From Gaeumannomyces sp. JS-464 (lineage: Eukaryota; Ascomycota; Sordariomycetes; Magnaporthales; Magnaporthaceae): DNA of 64,000 bases. Under the pieces are notes generated by a model. It had not been told where the DNA came from and did no database searches. It worked only from the letters and a program-made list of their open reading frames with translations. The stretch lies in the NCBI GenBank assembly GCA_002197995.1, contig NGZR01000001.1:4464001-4528000 (forward strand). The letters run 5' to 3'. Of this stretch, positions 11,525-23,017 are shown one piece after another. Numbering within the stretch: the first letter of the stretch is position 1; every line of letters starts with the position of its first letter. The position numbers and the translations under genes were made by a program.

Positions 11525-14071
11525 ATGTTGTTCCATCGTCTTCCGCTGGCGGTTCTCGCCCTAATTTCCACAGCCCTCGCCGCGCCGAACCCGCCACCCC
11601 GCCACACCCGGCACCTCCGGCGCCCCGGCCCAGGCGCCCGCTCCCGAATGCAAGCCGAGCACGGTCACGCAGCACGTCACGCAGACGGCAGAGTGCAAGC
11701 CGGTCACCCACACGGTGACGCATACGCAGCCCGTGACCCAGCACGTCACGCAGACTCAGCATGTTACGCAGGTCAAGACTGAGATCAAGACGGAGATGAA
11801 GACTGTCCACGTGACCCAGACTGCTATCAGCACCGTTGAGAAGACCAAGACGGAGATGAAGACGGTCCATGTCACGCAGACGGCCACCAGCATTCTCGAG
11901 AAGACGAAGACTGAGATGAAGACCGTTCACGTCACCCAGACGGCGACTCATACAGTCGAGAGGACCAAGGTCGAGATGAAGACGGTCCATGTCACCCAGA
12001 CTGCCACCAGGACAGTCGAGAAGCCGGTTACCCAGACGAAGGAGGTCCTCAAGACGGTCCATGTCACTCAGACGGCCACCAGGACGGTCGAAAAGCCGGT
12101 GACGCAGACCAAGGAGGTCGTCAAGACCCAGACTGCTGTGCACACGGTCGAGAAGCCCGTCACGCAGACGAAGGAGGTCGTGAAGACGGTCCACGTGACC
12201 CAGGCTGTCACCCATACCAAGGAGGTCCTCAAGACTGTCGAGAAGGCCGTGACGCAGACCAAGGAGGTTGTCAAGTCCGTCCCGGTTGTGTCCACGGTTC
12301 ACGTCACTCAAACCAAGGAAGTCGTCAAGTCAGTCCCGGTTGTGTCCACGGTTCACGTCACTCAGACCAAGGAAGTCGTCAAGTCTGTCCCGGTTGTTTC
12401 CACCGTGCACGTCACCCAGACGAAGGAGGTGGTCAAATCGGTTCCAGTCGTTTCCACCGTCCACGTGACGCAGACTAAGGAGGTTGTCAAGTCGGTTCCT
12501 GTCGTTTCGACCGTTCACGTCACCCAGACCAAGGACGTCGTCAAGTCGGTGCCCGTGGTCCACACCCAGATTGTCAGCCAAGTCGTCACCAAGGTGGAGA
12601 CCATCTCGGGCCAGCCCGTCGTGTACACGGTCACCCAAACCGTCACCAAGTCGGGCGGCGGCGCCTGCTCCTCCGCCCGTCGTCCATACCGTCACCCAGG
12701 TCCACACCCAGCTCCAAACGGTCACTCAGTCCGCCGCTCCCGTCGTCCATACCGTTACCCAGTCTGCTCCCCAGTGGTCCACACCGTGACCCAGTCAGTG
12801 GCCGGTCAGCCTGTCGTTCACACGGTCATCCAGACCGTCACCAAGTCAGCCGCTGCTGCGCCGGCTCCTCCTCCGGTTGTCCACACCGTCACGCAGGTCC
12901 ACACTCAGCTCCAGACCGTGACGCAGTCTGCTGCTCCGGTGGTGCATACCGTTATCCAATCTGCGGCTCCGGTTGTTCACACCGTGACCCAGTCTGTGGC
13001 TGGCCAGCCGGTCGTTCACACAGTCACGCAGGTGCACACCCAGCTTCAGACCGTGACGCAGTCTGCTGCTCCGGTCGTCCACACGGTTACGCAGATCCAG
13101 ACGCATACCGTGGCCGGAGCGCCGCCTGCCCCTGTTGTGCACACCGTCACCAGTCTGCCGCTCCGGTCGTCCACACCGTCACTCAGTCTGCTGCCCCTGT
13201 TGTGCACACCGTCATCCAATCGGCTGCTCCGGTTGTCCATACCGTTACACAGTCTGCGGCTCCCGTGGTTCATACCGTCACGCAGTCTGCGGCTCCCGTC
13301 GTCCACACTGTCACGCAGTCTGCCGCCCCGGTCGTCCACACCGTCACTCAGGTTCACACCGTGTCGGCGGCACCAGCGCCGCCTGTCATGCACACCATCA
13401 CCCAGGTTCACACCGTCACCCAGTCCGTCGCGGGCCAGCCCATGGTCCATACCGTTACGGAAACCAAGCACGTTGCAGGCCAACCTACCACTGTGACCGT
13501 ATCGGGCCACGCCATGACCCACACCGTCACCCAGCACGTCACTCAGCACCAGACGGTGACCATGACCGCCCCTCCTCACACGGTGACTGCCGAGGCTCCC
13601 GCCGGCGCCCACCCGATGCCCCGCCTCCCCCGGCGCACCCTATGCCGCCGCCGGCTCACGCCATGCCTCTCCTCCGCCGCCGCCGCGCCGGCTCACGCCA
13701 TGCCGCCCCCCCTCCGGCCCATGCCATGCCTCCCCCACCGCCAGTCCACTCTATGCCGCCGTCTCCTCCGGCTCATGCCATGCCGCCCCCCCCCCGGCTC
13801 ACGCCATGCCGCCCCCGCCCCCGGCTCACGCTATGCCGCCTCCGCCCCCGGTTCACACCATGGCTCCTCCGCCGGCGCACACCATGGCTCCCCCTCCGCC
13901 GGCGCACACCATGGCTCCCCTCCGCCGGCGCATACCATGGCTCCTCCCCCACCGCCAACCCACTCGATGCCTCAGCCGGCCGGTGAAGCGCCCGCTGCCG
14001 CTCCTTCGGCCGGCATGCCCACGAAACGCCCGCCGCAGCAGCTCCCGAGGCACCTAAGCATGCTGCCCTGA
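11525..14071 (+). CDS. Secreted repeat protein with VTQT and Pro-His-Met repeats, frame-disrupted
   Basis: The ATG at 11525 begins a clear signal peptide (MLFHRLPLAVLALISTALA, cleavage near AAP). The mature protein, about 820 residues if joined, is almost entirely repeats. Residues ~60-330 are threonine-rich VTQT units, including five copies of an 18-residue unit (KEVVKSVPVVSTVHVTQT, about 12250-12540). Next comes an array of SAAPVVHTVTQ units (about 12660-13350) interspersed with VHTQLQTVTQ and VAGQP. The C-terminus is proline-rich (PPPPAHTMAPPPPAHTM type, 13600-13960). Dense Thr/Ser suggests heavy O-glycosylation and a cell-wall or adhesin-like role, which is inference. The frame moves near 11590, 12660, 12770, 13150 and several times in C-rich runs after 13610, while the repeat motif continues in the new frame each time. 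The last codons are uncertain (another frame extends to about 14127). No homologue is named. Confidence 0.75.
12250..12545 (+). repeat. 54-bp tandem repeat coding for an 18-residue unit
   Basis: Five near-identical 54-bp units encode KEVVKSVPVVSTVHVTQT. Differences are mostly third-base changes, so the array is selected or homogenised at protein level. Confidence 0.85.
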
Positions 14072-15210
14072 GCCCATGCGGCTCAGATCGCGCATATTTC
14101 GCGGGCGGTGGTGAGGGTTTCCACTAGAGTTAATGATCTGAACGGCACGGCGTTGCTGCGGAGAAGAACAAACACGACACGAGAACATCCTCTCTTTCTC
14201 TCTCTCTTTTTTTCCTCCTTTACAATGTACATAATCCCCATGAGGCTTTCGGACGGGCGCCTCTTGAGAAGGCATGTTAAGGTGTTGGGCTTTGTTCACC
14301 GCAGTGCGAGAATGCTGGAAGATCCCACGAAACCTGGAAAAACTATTAAACCCTATTACTCCTATTTCCCCGACACTTTCTTCTTCTTCCATGACCCTTT
14401 CTCTTATTTCTAGACTTTATTTGTTTTTTTTTTTTTTCCTTTGTATACATCTCCGGGGGACGCAAGGGAAGAGCTCCAGATTTGGTCCCTGGGGTTTTTG
14501 TTTTGCATGAGAGGCTGCGGACGCCGTTGATACCCTCCGCCCCTCGCTGAGGGTCTGCATATTAGATGAAAATCATCACTAGCATCCAAACATCTCTGAC
14601 CCGAGCGCTCCCCCCACGATGTATCTACCTAATCCCGAACGACAGGGCGCGTTTAAATCAACAGCTGGGCATATCGCCGGACGTCGTAGCCCTACCCATC
14701 TCCGCGCGCGCATTGCCGTGCAGCGCCATCGTATCATTGTAGGGTGCCAAGCGAGGGCGAGGCGCAGGCTGAGGCAGGCCTCGGGGCTTCAAAGGGCCGT
14801 TTGGTTTCACCCCAAACCCACTCGGCAGGCGGAGCAAAGATCCACAGCGCGGTACAGGCCAGCCCTACACCAGGGGCCTGCCCAAGTTTCGGACTGGAAA
14901 CCCCTATATTGACCCACGTGATATGTAGCCTCCGCTGCGAGCTCGGCGCCGAGGCATCCATAGAGAGCAGCCTACATCAACAGGGACCTTGTAAAACCAT
15001 TATAATTTCCGTTCCCATCCGGGCCAGCCACTTCGGCAACCTGGTGCAAGAGAAGTGGGAAGCTACCGTATTATGCAACCTGTCTATCTCTATTGAGAAT
15101 ATTAAGGTGAAAAAGAAAAAGAAAAAGAAAAAAGAAAAAGAAAAAAGAAAAAGAAAAAAGAAAAAGAAAAAAGAAAAAGAAAAAAAAATGTTAAGAAAAC
15201 CCCTCCACGA
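14072..15210. other. Intergenic with an AAAAAG microsatellite
   Basis: The 3' flanks of two convergent genes. It holds T-rich stretches near 14.43 kb and the A/G microsatellite at about 15109-15188. No gene is seen. Confidence 0.6.
15109..15188. repeat. (AAAAAG)n-type microsatellite
   Basis: About 80 bases of alternating AAAAAG, GAAAAAA and related units, ending just before the 3' end of the reverse-strand F-box gene. Confidence 0.9.
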
Positions 15211-16862
15211 TCATCTCGACAGCAGCGCATTTTTCAACCTCTTGCTGATGACACCCCAGGCCGTCCGCGGGCGGTGATGGCGGCGCAGAGGATGCCCATC
15301 GGGCAGAAACCGCTGGAGCCGATGGTATATATGCGATGATGCGGGCCGGCTGCGGCCCGCGAACACCGCGACCACATCTCCAGCATGCTCCTCAGGCAGC
15401 TTCTCTTCAACCCGACACTTGGTCTCGTCGCTGTCCCGGGCCGCTCCTCGCTCTTGATCCTCCTCATTCTGTGGGGCTGCCGTTCCGCCGGACTCGTCAG
15501 TGACTTGACTCTCGACCGGTTCGACCTCGCCCGGGGCGTTCGCCGGGACGTCCTCCTCCATTAAGAGGTAGAGCGGCTCGGAGAAGTCCTCGTCCACCGC
15601 GATACCAGCACGCTCCTTCTTCTTCTCCCTTTGCGCCTGCAGCTCCCTCCTCTTGTCCCATTCCGGCCCCTCGTCGTTGCAGTTTCCGCACTTGCCGCCG
15701 GCGTCGGTGAGCTGGCGACAGAGCCAACACTCCTTGAGGGGGTGCCACTGGCGTGGCACGTCGGGCGCGACGCCCTGCTGCCGATCCCCTCGGTAGATAA
15801 AGTCGCAGCAGGCGCGGCAGCGACGGCGCCACCACTTGTTCTGGACCCTCTCCATGGCGGGGAAGCTGCGCTCCGGCCGGGCGCGGAAGCATACCATGCA
15901 GGCCCACGGGCCGCGGACTGGAGATCCCCCGTCCAGTTGGCGGCCTGCTTGACGACGGCAACCTTATCCGACAGCGGCGCGTCCAGCGGACGCACCGTCT
16001 GCCTGAAGTGGCGGTTCGTGGCAGCCAGGGACATCCTGTCGCGGTAACCGAGGTGGCCGACTATCTGGTCCTGTAGCGTAGCAGGGAGGCGAGCCTCGAG
16101 CGCGGACGGAACGCTGGCGGACCATGCCGGTGTGCAGATGGTGCGCCCGCCAGAGCCGCGACGGCGGTTTTCGGCTGCCGAGCCGTCGCTGGCCTCGTGG
16201 CTGTCCTCTTTCAGGCAGCGCTGAGACTCGTGTTTGAAGATGCCGCACTGATGACAAAGGTACCAGAGGTGTCCGTCTTTACGAAGCGGCTGGGTTTCGA
16301 GGTAGAGCCTTCCGGCGGAGATGCAATCCCAGCAGTGGCGCTTCATCGCCTCGTCTGGGTGGAGGCCATATTTGCCGCGACGGTGGGTTGCCCTGGGACA
16401 GAGGCCGTCCGAATTGTCAGCACAAGACTATTTTTCGATCAAGGTGCGTTGAGGGAGGGATGGTGGAGAAGACACGCACTGCTTATCGCTGAAGCGATTT
16501 CGCGGCCTAAGCCTCGTGCAGGAAAAGCAAACAAGCAGTCCATCGTTCTGGCGAAACTTTTCGGCCCTGAGGTAGAACCGATGTCTCTGCTCGGCCGAGA
16601 CCAGGGCCTCGGACGGGGCGATGCTATGAAAGGCACGGCAGGTTTTGGAGAAGGCCAGTGCGTCCGAGTATTCGAGGTCGCTGAAGATGACGAACCACAC
16701 GTCGAAGGGGACCTTCTCTACCGGGCGAAGAGCTGGACGGGCCGCGCCCACAGGAACTGCCGGTCTCACCAGTTCAACGTCGTGCGGTTCCTGGTGCATG
16801 CGTGCGCCCCTCTGCGCTATCTCCCCCAGCCGGTTCGACAGGACGCGCGAGTAGTCTGCCAT
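15211..16862 (-). CDS. Double F-box protein with two triple-CxxC modules
   Basis: F-box proteins recruit substrates to SCF ubiquitin ligases. Exon 1 (16862-16480) starts MADYSRVLSNRLGEI and contains F-box 1 (VPFDVWFVIFSDLEYSDALA) followed by CFSC. An 87-bp intron (16479-16393, GTGCGT...CCCAG) restores a Gln codon. Exon 2 continues RGKYGLHPDEAMKRHCWDC and CHQC. With no intervening stop or ATG it then carries a second F-box-like stretch (LPATLQDQIVGHLGYRDRMS) and CMVC, CRAC and CWLC. The modules F-box + CxxC x3 are therefore repeated in one protein of about 521 residues. One frame shift near 15900 separates the second F-box from CMVC; adding one base makes the coding length exactly 522 codons. 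Two fused neighbouring genes is the alternative, but no start signal is visible between the modules. Confidence 0.75.
16393..16479 (-). other. Intron of the double F-box gene
   Basis: Donor GTGCGT, branch-like CTGAC, acceptor CCCAG. It joins ...FSDK-Gln to Ala-Thr-His-Arg-Arg-Gly in frame, reconstructing the typical spacing of the fungal F-box/CxxC family. Confidence 0.75.
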
Positions 16863-17856
16863 TGTATCGTTGGAAAGCTGGATAGGGGTTATGGCTGATG
16901 GATTGTGCGAGCTCGCGCTTTGCTGGACGTCGTCCTCCAGTCGAGGGATAGTGTCGAACCAGAGTGCGGGCAGTCTTCTTTCATCATACGAGGCGGGCCA
17001 GTGTGCCGACAACCAGGATCGTGCAGTGCCTGTTATCTCTTTTGGTTGGCGCTTGGTCTTTGGTGTGACTGGAAGGTTGGCACAAAGACGAGATGTGTGG
17101 ATTGTCAACAGGCTTGAAGTTGGGAATGAACAAGAGGGCATCAAAGAGTCGAGGAAAGTGCGACATTCAGGCCATACTTATATCCTTCTTTCTCCGGCAC
17201 TCGCAGCCTGCCTTAGGCTCGAGAGGCTGGGGCTGAGAGATAGGGTCTGCGTCTGGCAAGGTAGGCTCGCACTTACAAGGCGCTAGCGCACATGCAGGCA
17301 GACTCACCCGAAGGAGTCACACAGATTGGGGCTGGGACATGCTGTTGGTGGCCTGAGTCAACTGGCGATGGAGCCTAGGCATTTGCCTTTTGCGCGCTGC
17401 ATTGGATTTCCCCACGATCAGCCGCAACGGCAGGCATTGGTACCTTCCGATAGGTCATGATTGCTCACGAAGGATGTCTTTGGATAGGAAATTCCCGACC
17501 GCTTGTGGAGCGTGTTTGTCGGATCAGGAATCTGGGTGGTCAAAACTCAATCTGATGTCTGCCTGGCGAGAATGAGAATAAAACCGAGCGAGCTTCTCAT
17601 CAATCAAGGGTCCCCAAAACTGACAATGTGGAGGCGGGGCCTGGGGACGGAGTACATCGGCATGCGTCGGGTTTGGTTGCGCCAGCCCCGCCAGCTTGCT
17701 TCCCCTTCTCGTCTCCGTGTTGGACAGACAAGATTTCGTCATCCCTTCCTCAGGGAGGGGTTTGTTTGTTGCCAAGTCGTTGGCAGAATGCAAGCATAGG
17801 CAGAAAAAGCCGTTAGAAGGGGAAAAGAAAACCACACGTCTTGAGAGCAAAGCACG
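16863..17856. other. Divergent promoter region between F-box and fumarylacetoacetase genes
   Basis: About 1 kb shared upstream region. No gene or clear motif seen. Confidence 0.5.
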
Positions 17857-19240
17857 ATGACTGCAACGTGGGTCCCAGGCGTGGACGAGGACTGCGACTT
17901 CTCGCTGGCCAACATACCATTCGGCATCGTCAGCACCGAAGCAGACTCATCGCCCCATGCCGCCGTTGCCATTGGGTCCTCGGTGCTAGACCTCAAGGTG
18001 CTGGAGCAGCAGCCCACCTTCGCTGACATCTTCACGGCCCTGCGCGATGCCGGCCCTGTCTTCGCGCAGCCGACCCTCAACGACTTTGCTGCCTTGGGGC
18101 GTCAAGTCCACCGCGAGGTCCGCAAGACTATCCAGGGTCTGCTCTCGGCCGACAACACCTTGTCGCCCGCGTTCCTGCGGGACGATGCAGAACTGCGGGC
18201 GCGGGCGATCCTGCCCCAGCGCGCCGTCAAGATGCATTTGCCCATGAGGGTCGGCGATTACACCGACTTCTACGCAGGATACCACCACGCCTACGCCGTC
18301 GGGTGCATGTTCCGCGGTCCCGAGGCGGCACTGCAGCCGAACTACACGCACCTCCCTGTCGGCTACCACGGCCGGGCCTCAAGCATAGTGGTCTCGGGCA
18401 CGCCTGTCAGGCGGCCGTGGGGCCAGATCCTGCTGGACCCGACCGCCGAGCCTAAGGTGCCGACGACAGGGCCGTGCCGGCGGCTTGACCTGGAGCTGGA
18501 GCTCGGCTGCTTCATCGGCAAGGGGAACACAATGGGAGAGCCGATCGGAATCAAGGATGCGCCCGAGCACGTGTTTGGGTACGTCCTGCTGAACGACTGG
18601 AGCGCGCGCGACATCCAGGCGTGGGAGTACATACCCCTGGGCCCCTTCAACAGCAAGAATTTCGCTTCAACCATCGGCCCGTGGGTGGTCCTTGCAGACG
18701 CGCTCGAACCCTTCAGGACTGCGCCGAGCGTCAAGACGGAGACGGCCGTGCAGGGCTACATGAAGGAGGAGCATGGCCAGGGCGTCTTTGACATCAGTTT
18801 GGAGGTTGATCTAACCAGTAAGACCGTCCTTGTCCTCTGCGACGAGCGGTGGCGTTCGGGCCCAGTTGCCCCTGTACTGACAAGTCAAAACAGCGCCCGA
18901 GGGCGACACGACTACCGTCAGTCGCACCAGCTCCAAGCACCTGATCTGGTCGTTCCCGCAGATGATTGCGCACCACACGCTCGGTGGCTGCCCGCTGAAC
19001 CCGGGCGACCTGCTGGGCTCTGGTACCATTAGTGGTCCCGGCGCGGGCGAGCGTGGTAGCCTCCTCGAAATGAGCGAGGGCGGCAAGAAGGACGTGCTTC
19101 TCTACGGCATGGACGCGCGGAAATTCCTCAAGGACGGCGACACGGTCACGCTGCGCGGCTTCTGTGGTGCCAAGGGGCAGCGGGTCGGGTTCGGCAGCTG
19201 CACAGGGAGGATTTACAGCGCCAACCCTGGGCCCAAGTAG
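17857..19240 (+). CDS. fahA: Fumarylacetoacetase
   Basis: Hydrolyses 4-fumarylacetoacetate to fumarate and acetoacetate, the last step of tyrosine/phenylalanine catabolism, in the cytosol. Exon 1 is 17857-18817, intron 18818-18893 (GTAAGA...ACAG, 76 bp), exon 2 18894-19240; the product is 435 residues, normal for the family. The N-terminal FAH_N domain covers about residues 15-115. The catalytic core shows VGDYTDFY with the metal-ligand Asp and, seven residues on, the catalytic His (about residues 137 and 144), YHGRASSIVVSGTPVRRPWG, the metal-binding glutamates in DLELELGCFIG, and the Asp of LLNDWSARDIQAWEYIPLGP. The C-terminus has MIAHHTLGGCPLNPGDLLGSGTIS in two overlapping motifs typical of FAH. 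The gene is fully intact. It stands next to a Zn2Cys6 regulator rather than beside other tyrosine-degradation genes. Confidence 0.97.
18818..18893 (+). other. Fumarylacetoacetase intron
   Basis: GTAAGA donor, CTGAC branch-like site, AACAG acceptor; joins VDLT to PEGDTTTVSR in frame. Confidence 0.9.
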
Positions 19241-19893
19241 CGTTCCTGATGATTGAAACTGCGTGTGTCTTGGTCAATAGTGTTGAGGCGCGGCTTCGGT
19301 TCTTTCCGAAGACAACGTTGACGAAAGAAAGAAACAAGACAGCCCTGATTAGAAGCAAATGGGAAAAGCAAGAGCGCTGGGTCAAATAAATGGCTGGGAT
19401 TCACGGCCCACCTGAACGCCCTCCACTCTGGTGCCTGAATTGGGCCTGATCCGCGCCAAATCGGGCCACTGGCAACCAAGTCGCCCTCAAATCCAATAAA
19501 TACCACGGGCTTATGTTGCTTTTTGAGGCAGTATTGTGCGACGTACACGCCCCCGCCAAATGCTCGGAATCCGCACTCTTTGTCCCGGGCTGTTGGTTTG
19601 CTTGGATTGTGGCTTCGGCCTCGTCCTGCAATGTCCACATCGGCTCAATTGACCAGGGCGCTCGCCTCGAGTCCGAAATGATCACTAACAAATCGAGGCA
19701 AGCTCCGACAAGCGCGAGTCCCCCGCATGCTCGAGTCACGTGGGCCCGAAGATGTGCAGCGTCTTGAAAGCCGCAGGAACCCGGCTGGCCGCGGCCTGCT
19801 GCTCCACAATCGGAGCCCCAGCAGTGCTACTCCGCCGGCCCTGAAGCCCGACTCCTGGCAGAGCCAAATTCCCGACGGCCGACCGCGAATGGG
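19241..19893. other. Intergenic between fumarylacetoacetase and transcription factor
   Basis: No gene seen; presumably the 3' flank of fahA and promoter of the regulator. Confidence 0.5.
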
Positions 19894-22800
19894 ATGGAAC
19901 ACCTCGAGACCCAGGTGAGCGACCTGCGCTCCTTCTTGCGCCAGCGGACCGACGACCCATTTGGAACAGCGGCCGTCTCGAGGCCAGCGGCAGCCGTGTC
20001 CTCCAGCAGCACCAACACCCCGCGAGGAGCCTCCGACAGCGGCCCCGCCCACCGCTCTCCCCATGCGACCGCCTCCCCGGCCGCCTCGCGCCCGTCGAGT
20101 AATGCCGCCAGCGGGAAGCGCCGGCCGACGACGACGACGATGGACAGAAGCAGCAGAGGAGCAAGAGGAACAGAGTGCGTGTGGCCTTGTAGCAACTGTC
20201 CCCGAAGAGACCCTGAACATCCCGCTGCGGAGCACAGCCGTCACGTTGCCTGGAAGCCTGCTGACTTGCGCCCATCGTCGCTGCACTTTAGTACATCTCT
20301 CTCGCGTGGTATGTTGATGCTGCTCTAGAATGCCCGAAATCCGGCTACGACAACCTGCCTGTTGATACCCCCTGGCCCGACTTTGCGAGCTGTCCAAGAA
20401 GGATATCCTTCCTCTCAAGCCAGCCTTCTCATCCATCTCCTTCATCTTACGTCACACTTGCTCTCGACTAACTGGTGCTCCCTACCCGCGACATAAAGCA
20501 CCGAATGCAAAAGAAAAGATCCGCTGCAATGGCGAACAACCCTGCGGGCGGTGTGGCCACCTCAACCTTACCTGCCTCTACACGGCCAACTGCTGCTCCA
20601 GCAGCTTCAAGGAGTCGGACGACTACAAACGCATGACGGAACAGATCGCTACCCTCCAGAGCCAAGTCAACACCCTGTTCGAAAACATATACACCCTCCG
20701 ACAAGAGACCCTTCAGCCGGCCCCCGATCATGACCGAAACAGTGGCCCCGCGGCCCTGATAGGGACAGAAGGGGGAGCACCTTCGATGGCCCGGGGGAGC
20801 AGCATTGCTGAATCCGCTACAACGCTATTACCCGGCCAGCCCATAGGCCCGCGGGAACGCCCATCGTTCAGCCAGCCAGCGAGGTTTCGAGGGCCGACAA
20901 GCATAGACTTTACTGTCGACATGGCCAAAAACACGCTGCATAGGATGGGCTATAGCGGCGAAAGGGCCGGGGTGTGGAAGAGGCCGGCCAGGGCTCCGAT
21001 AGTGGGCTCGCACTACCAGCTCCCGGAGCGACGCCAAACCCCGCGCTGCGGTCGACATCGGCCGGGTCCGATCACAGTTCGGATCCCCTCTGGCAGTACG
21101 ACAAGGATGAGATGCTCAAGCTCTGCAGGATTTATAAGGACGAAGTCGCTATTATGTACCCCGTTTTTGACGTCGAGTCCGTCATGGATCACGCGCGAGC
21201 CTTGGCGGACTGGATGGAGTCAGCAAGACTCCACCGCCCCTCGTCGCCTCCTGTCGACGACGGCCACTTCTCAGACACGAAGACGCTGCAGCTCAAGATC
21301 ATCATGTGCTGCGGCCTAACCATCGAGAACCATGGTCGCAGCCCCCGGGCCACGGAGCTGTTTGAGACCATGCGCCCCGTCATCGGCCGCTTGCTGATCA
21401 GCGAAGGGGCCGACGTCGCGAGCCTGCCGTTCCTCAACACGGTCGCTGGCTTCCAATTCCTCTGCAACGACGAGATTCTGGCCTGGCGCATCATCGGCCA
21501 GGTGGCCCGCCTCTGCCTCGAGCTCGGCCTGCACCGGCGGCAGGGGCTCTACAGGGTCCCTGAAGGCCCAGAGCGCCGAAGTGCGCTGAACACATTCTGG
21601 GTCACCTACACGCTCGATCGGCGTTGGTCGTTTGCTACCGGCCTTCCCTACGTCGTTTGCGACGAAACAATCGACCCTAAACTGCCATATCCAGTAAGTG
21701 TTCCATTAGCCCGGGCTTTTCCTATTTCCATTTGCATCTCTATCTGCCACGAATCCGTGGACTAATGTCCTCCCGACCTGTTTGTATCGCAGGATGGACA
21801 CCCTTATATGGTGGCCATGATCACATATTCCAAGCTGGCTGCCCGAATCTGGAAGTTGGTTGACTACTTCGATGCCGCAGTCACCCTAGACTTCAAACGA
21901 GAGCAGTTTGAGACCCTCGACCAGGAGATACTCGCATGGTATGAGAGTGTGCCGGATGATATCAAAATTAGCGGCCTGCGAGAGATGCCTCTGCCCTCTG
22001 CTGGCCCATCCTACAACCTGCAGAGACAACAGGTCTGGACACGACTACGCTTGTATCAGGTATAAAATGAACTCGCTCCTGCTGCGCATCGCCCCCATCT
22101 ATGCCATCACTAACTTTTGGGGCTTCGTCGTGCAGATACGCATCTGGCTGCATATGCCCGTATTACATTGCGCCAGCAGCATCCAGCAGAACAAGGATCT
22201 GGCTTTCAAAGTAGTCGGACTTGCGCAGGACACGATCCAGTACCTCCGAAAGCTGCATGATAATACAGGGGTGTACCGACGCCTGCAGGTCTTTTATCAC
22301 CAATTCCTTTCGTCTTCCATAGCGGTGCTCTTCCTCGCGGCTGCCCACGCTCCTGTTGAGTTCAGCAACCTGGCGCGCCCGGAGTTCTACACGGCCCTGG
22401 GGCTTATCAAGGACCTGTCGGCCAAGAGTTGGGTGTCGCAGAGGCTCTGGCGCGCTGTCCACTCCCTGAAGCACTACGCCACCCGCCTTGGGCTGCAGGA
22501 CGAAGACGGCGACCACAGCAACAATAACAATAACAACAACAACAACAGCGCCGGCGGCCCCAGCATTTTGAACCAGCAGCAGCAGAATTGTAATTATCAT
22601 GATCCGCTGTCCATCAGCAGCCTGGCCGCGACCACGGCCCTGCCGTCGTCCGCTATCTCGTCTCTGCACACTCCGACGCACGACAACAGCCCCGCGGATG
22701 CGGGGACTTACCCACCTCCCCCTTACTCCTCTGCGGGCACACCAGCTGCCCTGGGGTCAATGGCCCCTGCTCTCCGGCAGGACTTCGACCAAGATCTAGT

Positions 22801-23017
22801 CCAGGGGATAGCCTTGGACGATGAGCAGAACGGTAGCGCCTTGCACAGTGAGATGTCGCGCATCTTCGAGGGCTATTCCGGTCTGATCCCAATGGGAGGT
22901 AGCAGCGGCCCAGGGTCCACGGCGACGCCCGACGGGACGTTCGGTCTTGTCGGGGACGTCTCGAACTGTCAGGGTGACGATATTGGGGTGTTTCAACAGA
23001 TTAGGGATATGTTCTGA
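19894..23017 (+). CDS. Zn2Cys6 transcription factor with Fungal_trans domain
   Basis: A binuclear zinc cluster regulator. A basic stretch (QKQQRSKRNR, ending 20174) is joined through a 17-nt exon (20292-20308, Tyr-Ile-Ser-Leu-Ala + TG) to exon 3 at 20499, giving CTEC, then IRCNGEQPCGRCGHLNLTC: the full C-x2-C-x6-C-x5-C-x2-C-x6-C pattern, provided two A are restored in the runs at 20509-20517. Next come a heptad-like linker (MTEQIATLQSQVNTLFENIY), a further one-base shift near 20975, and the middle homology domain (LCRIYKDEVAIMYPVFDVES, GQVARLCLELGLHRRQGLY, FWVTYTLDRRWSFATGLPY). Introns at 21694-21792 and 22060-22135 follow, then a long C-terminus with an Asn run and the terminus QIRDMF. The start is uncertain: the ATG at 19894 opens a Ser-rich frame that must shift once near 20115 to meet the acidic/basic segment. 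Targets are unknown; the gene follows fahA in the same orientation. Confidence 0.85.
20292..20308 (+). other. 17-nt microexon in the zinc-cluster coding region
   Basis: Flanked by AG (20290-20291) after a CTGAC-containing intron of 117 bp (20175-20291) and by GTATGT of a 190-bp intron (20309-20498). It supplies Tyr-Ile-Ser-Leu-Ala and two bases of the first zinc-binding Cys. YIS-A-C-x-E-C is the usual sequence in this TF subfamily. Confidence 0.7.
21694..21792 (+). other. Transcription factor intron
   Basis: GTAAGT...TCGCAG, 99 bp; joins KLPYP to DGHPYMVAMI. Confidence 0.85.
22060..22135 (+). other. Transcription factor intron
   Basis: GTATAA...GTGCAG, 76 bp with CACTAAC branch; joins RLRLYQ to IRIWLHMPVLH. 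Confidence 0.8.

Noticed and set aside
11505..12311. A 268-codon reverse-strand frame, and similar ones at 13046-13612
   Set aside because: Antisense of the VTQT repeats; the Asp/Leu/Arg periodicity simply mirrors the forward repeat.
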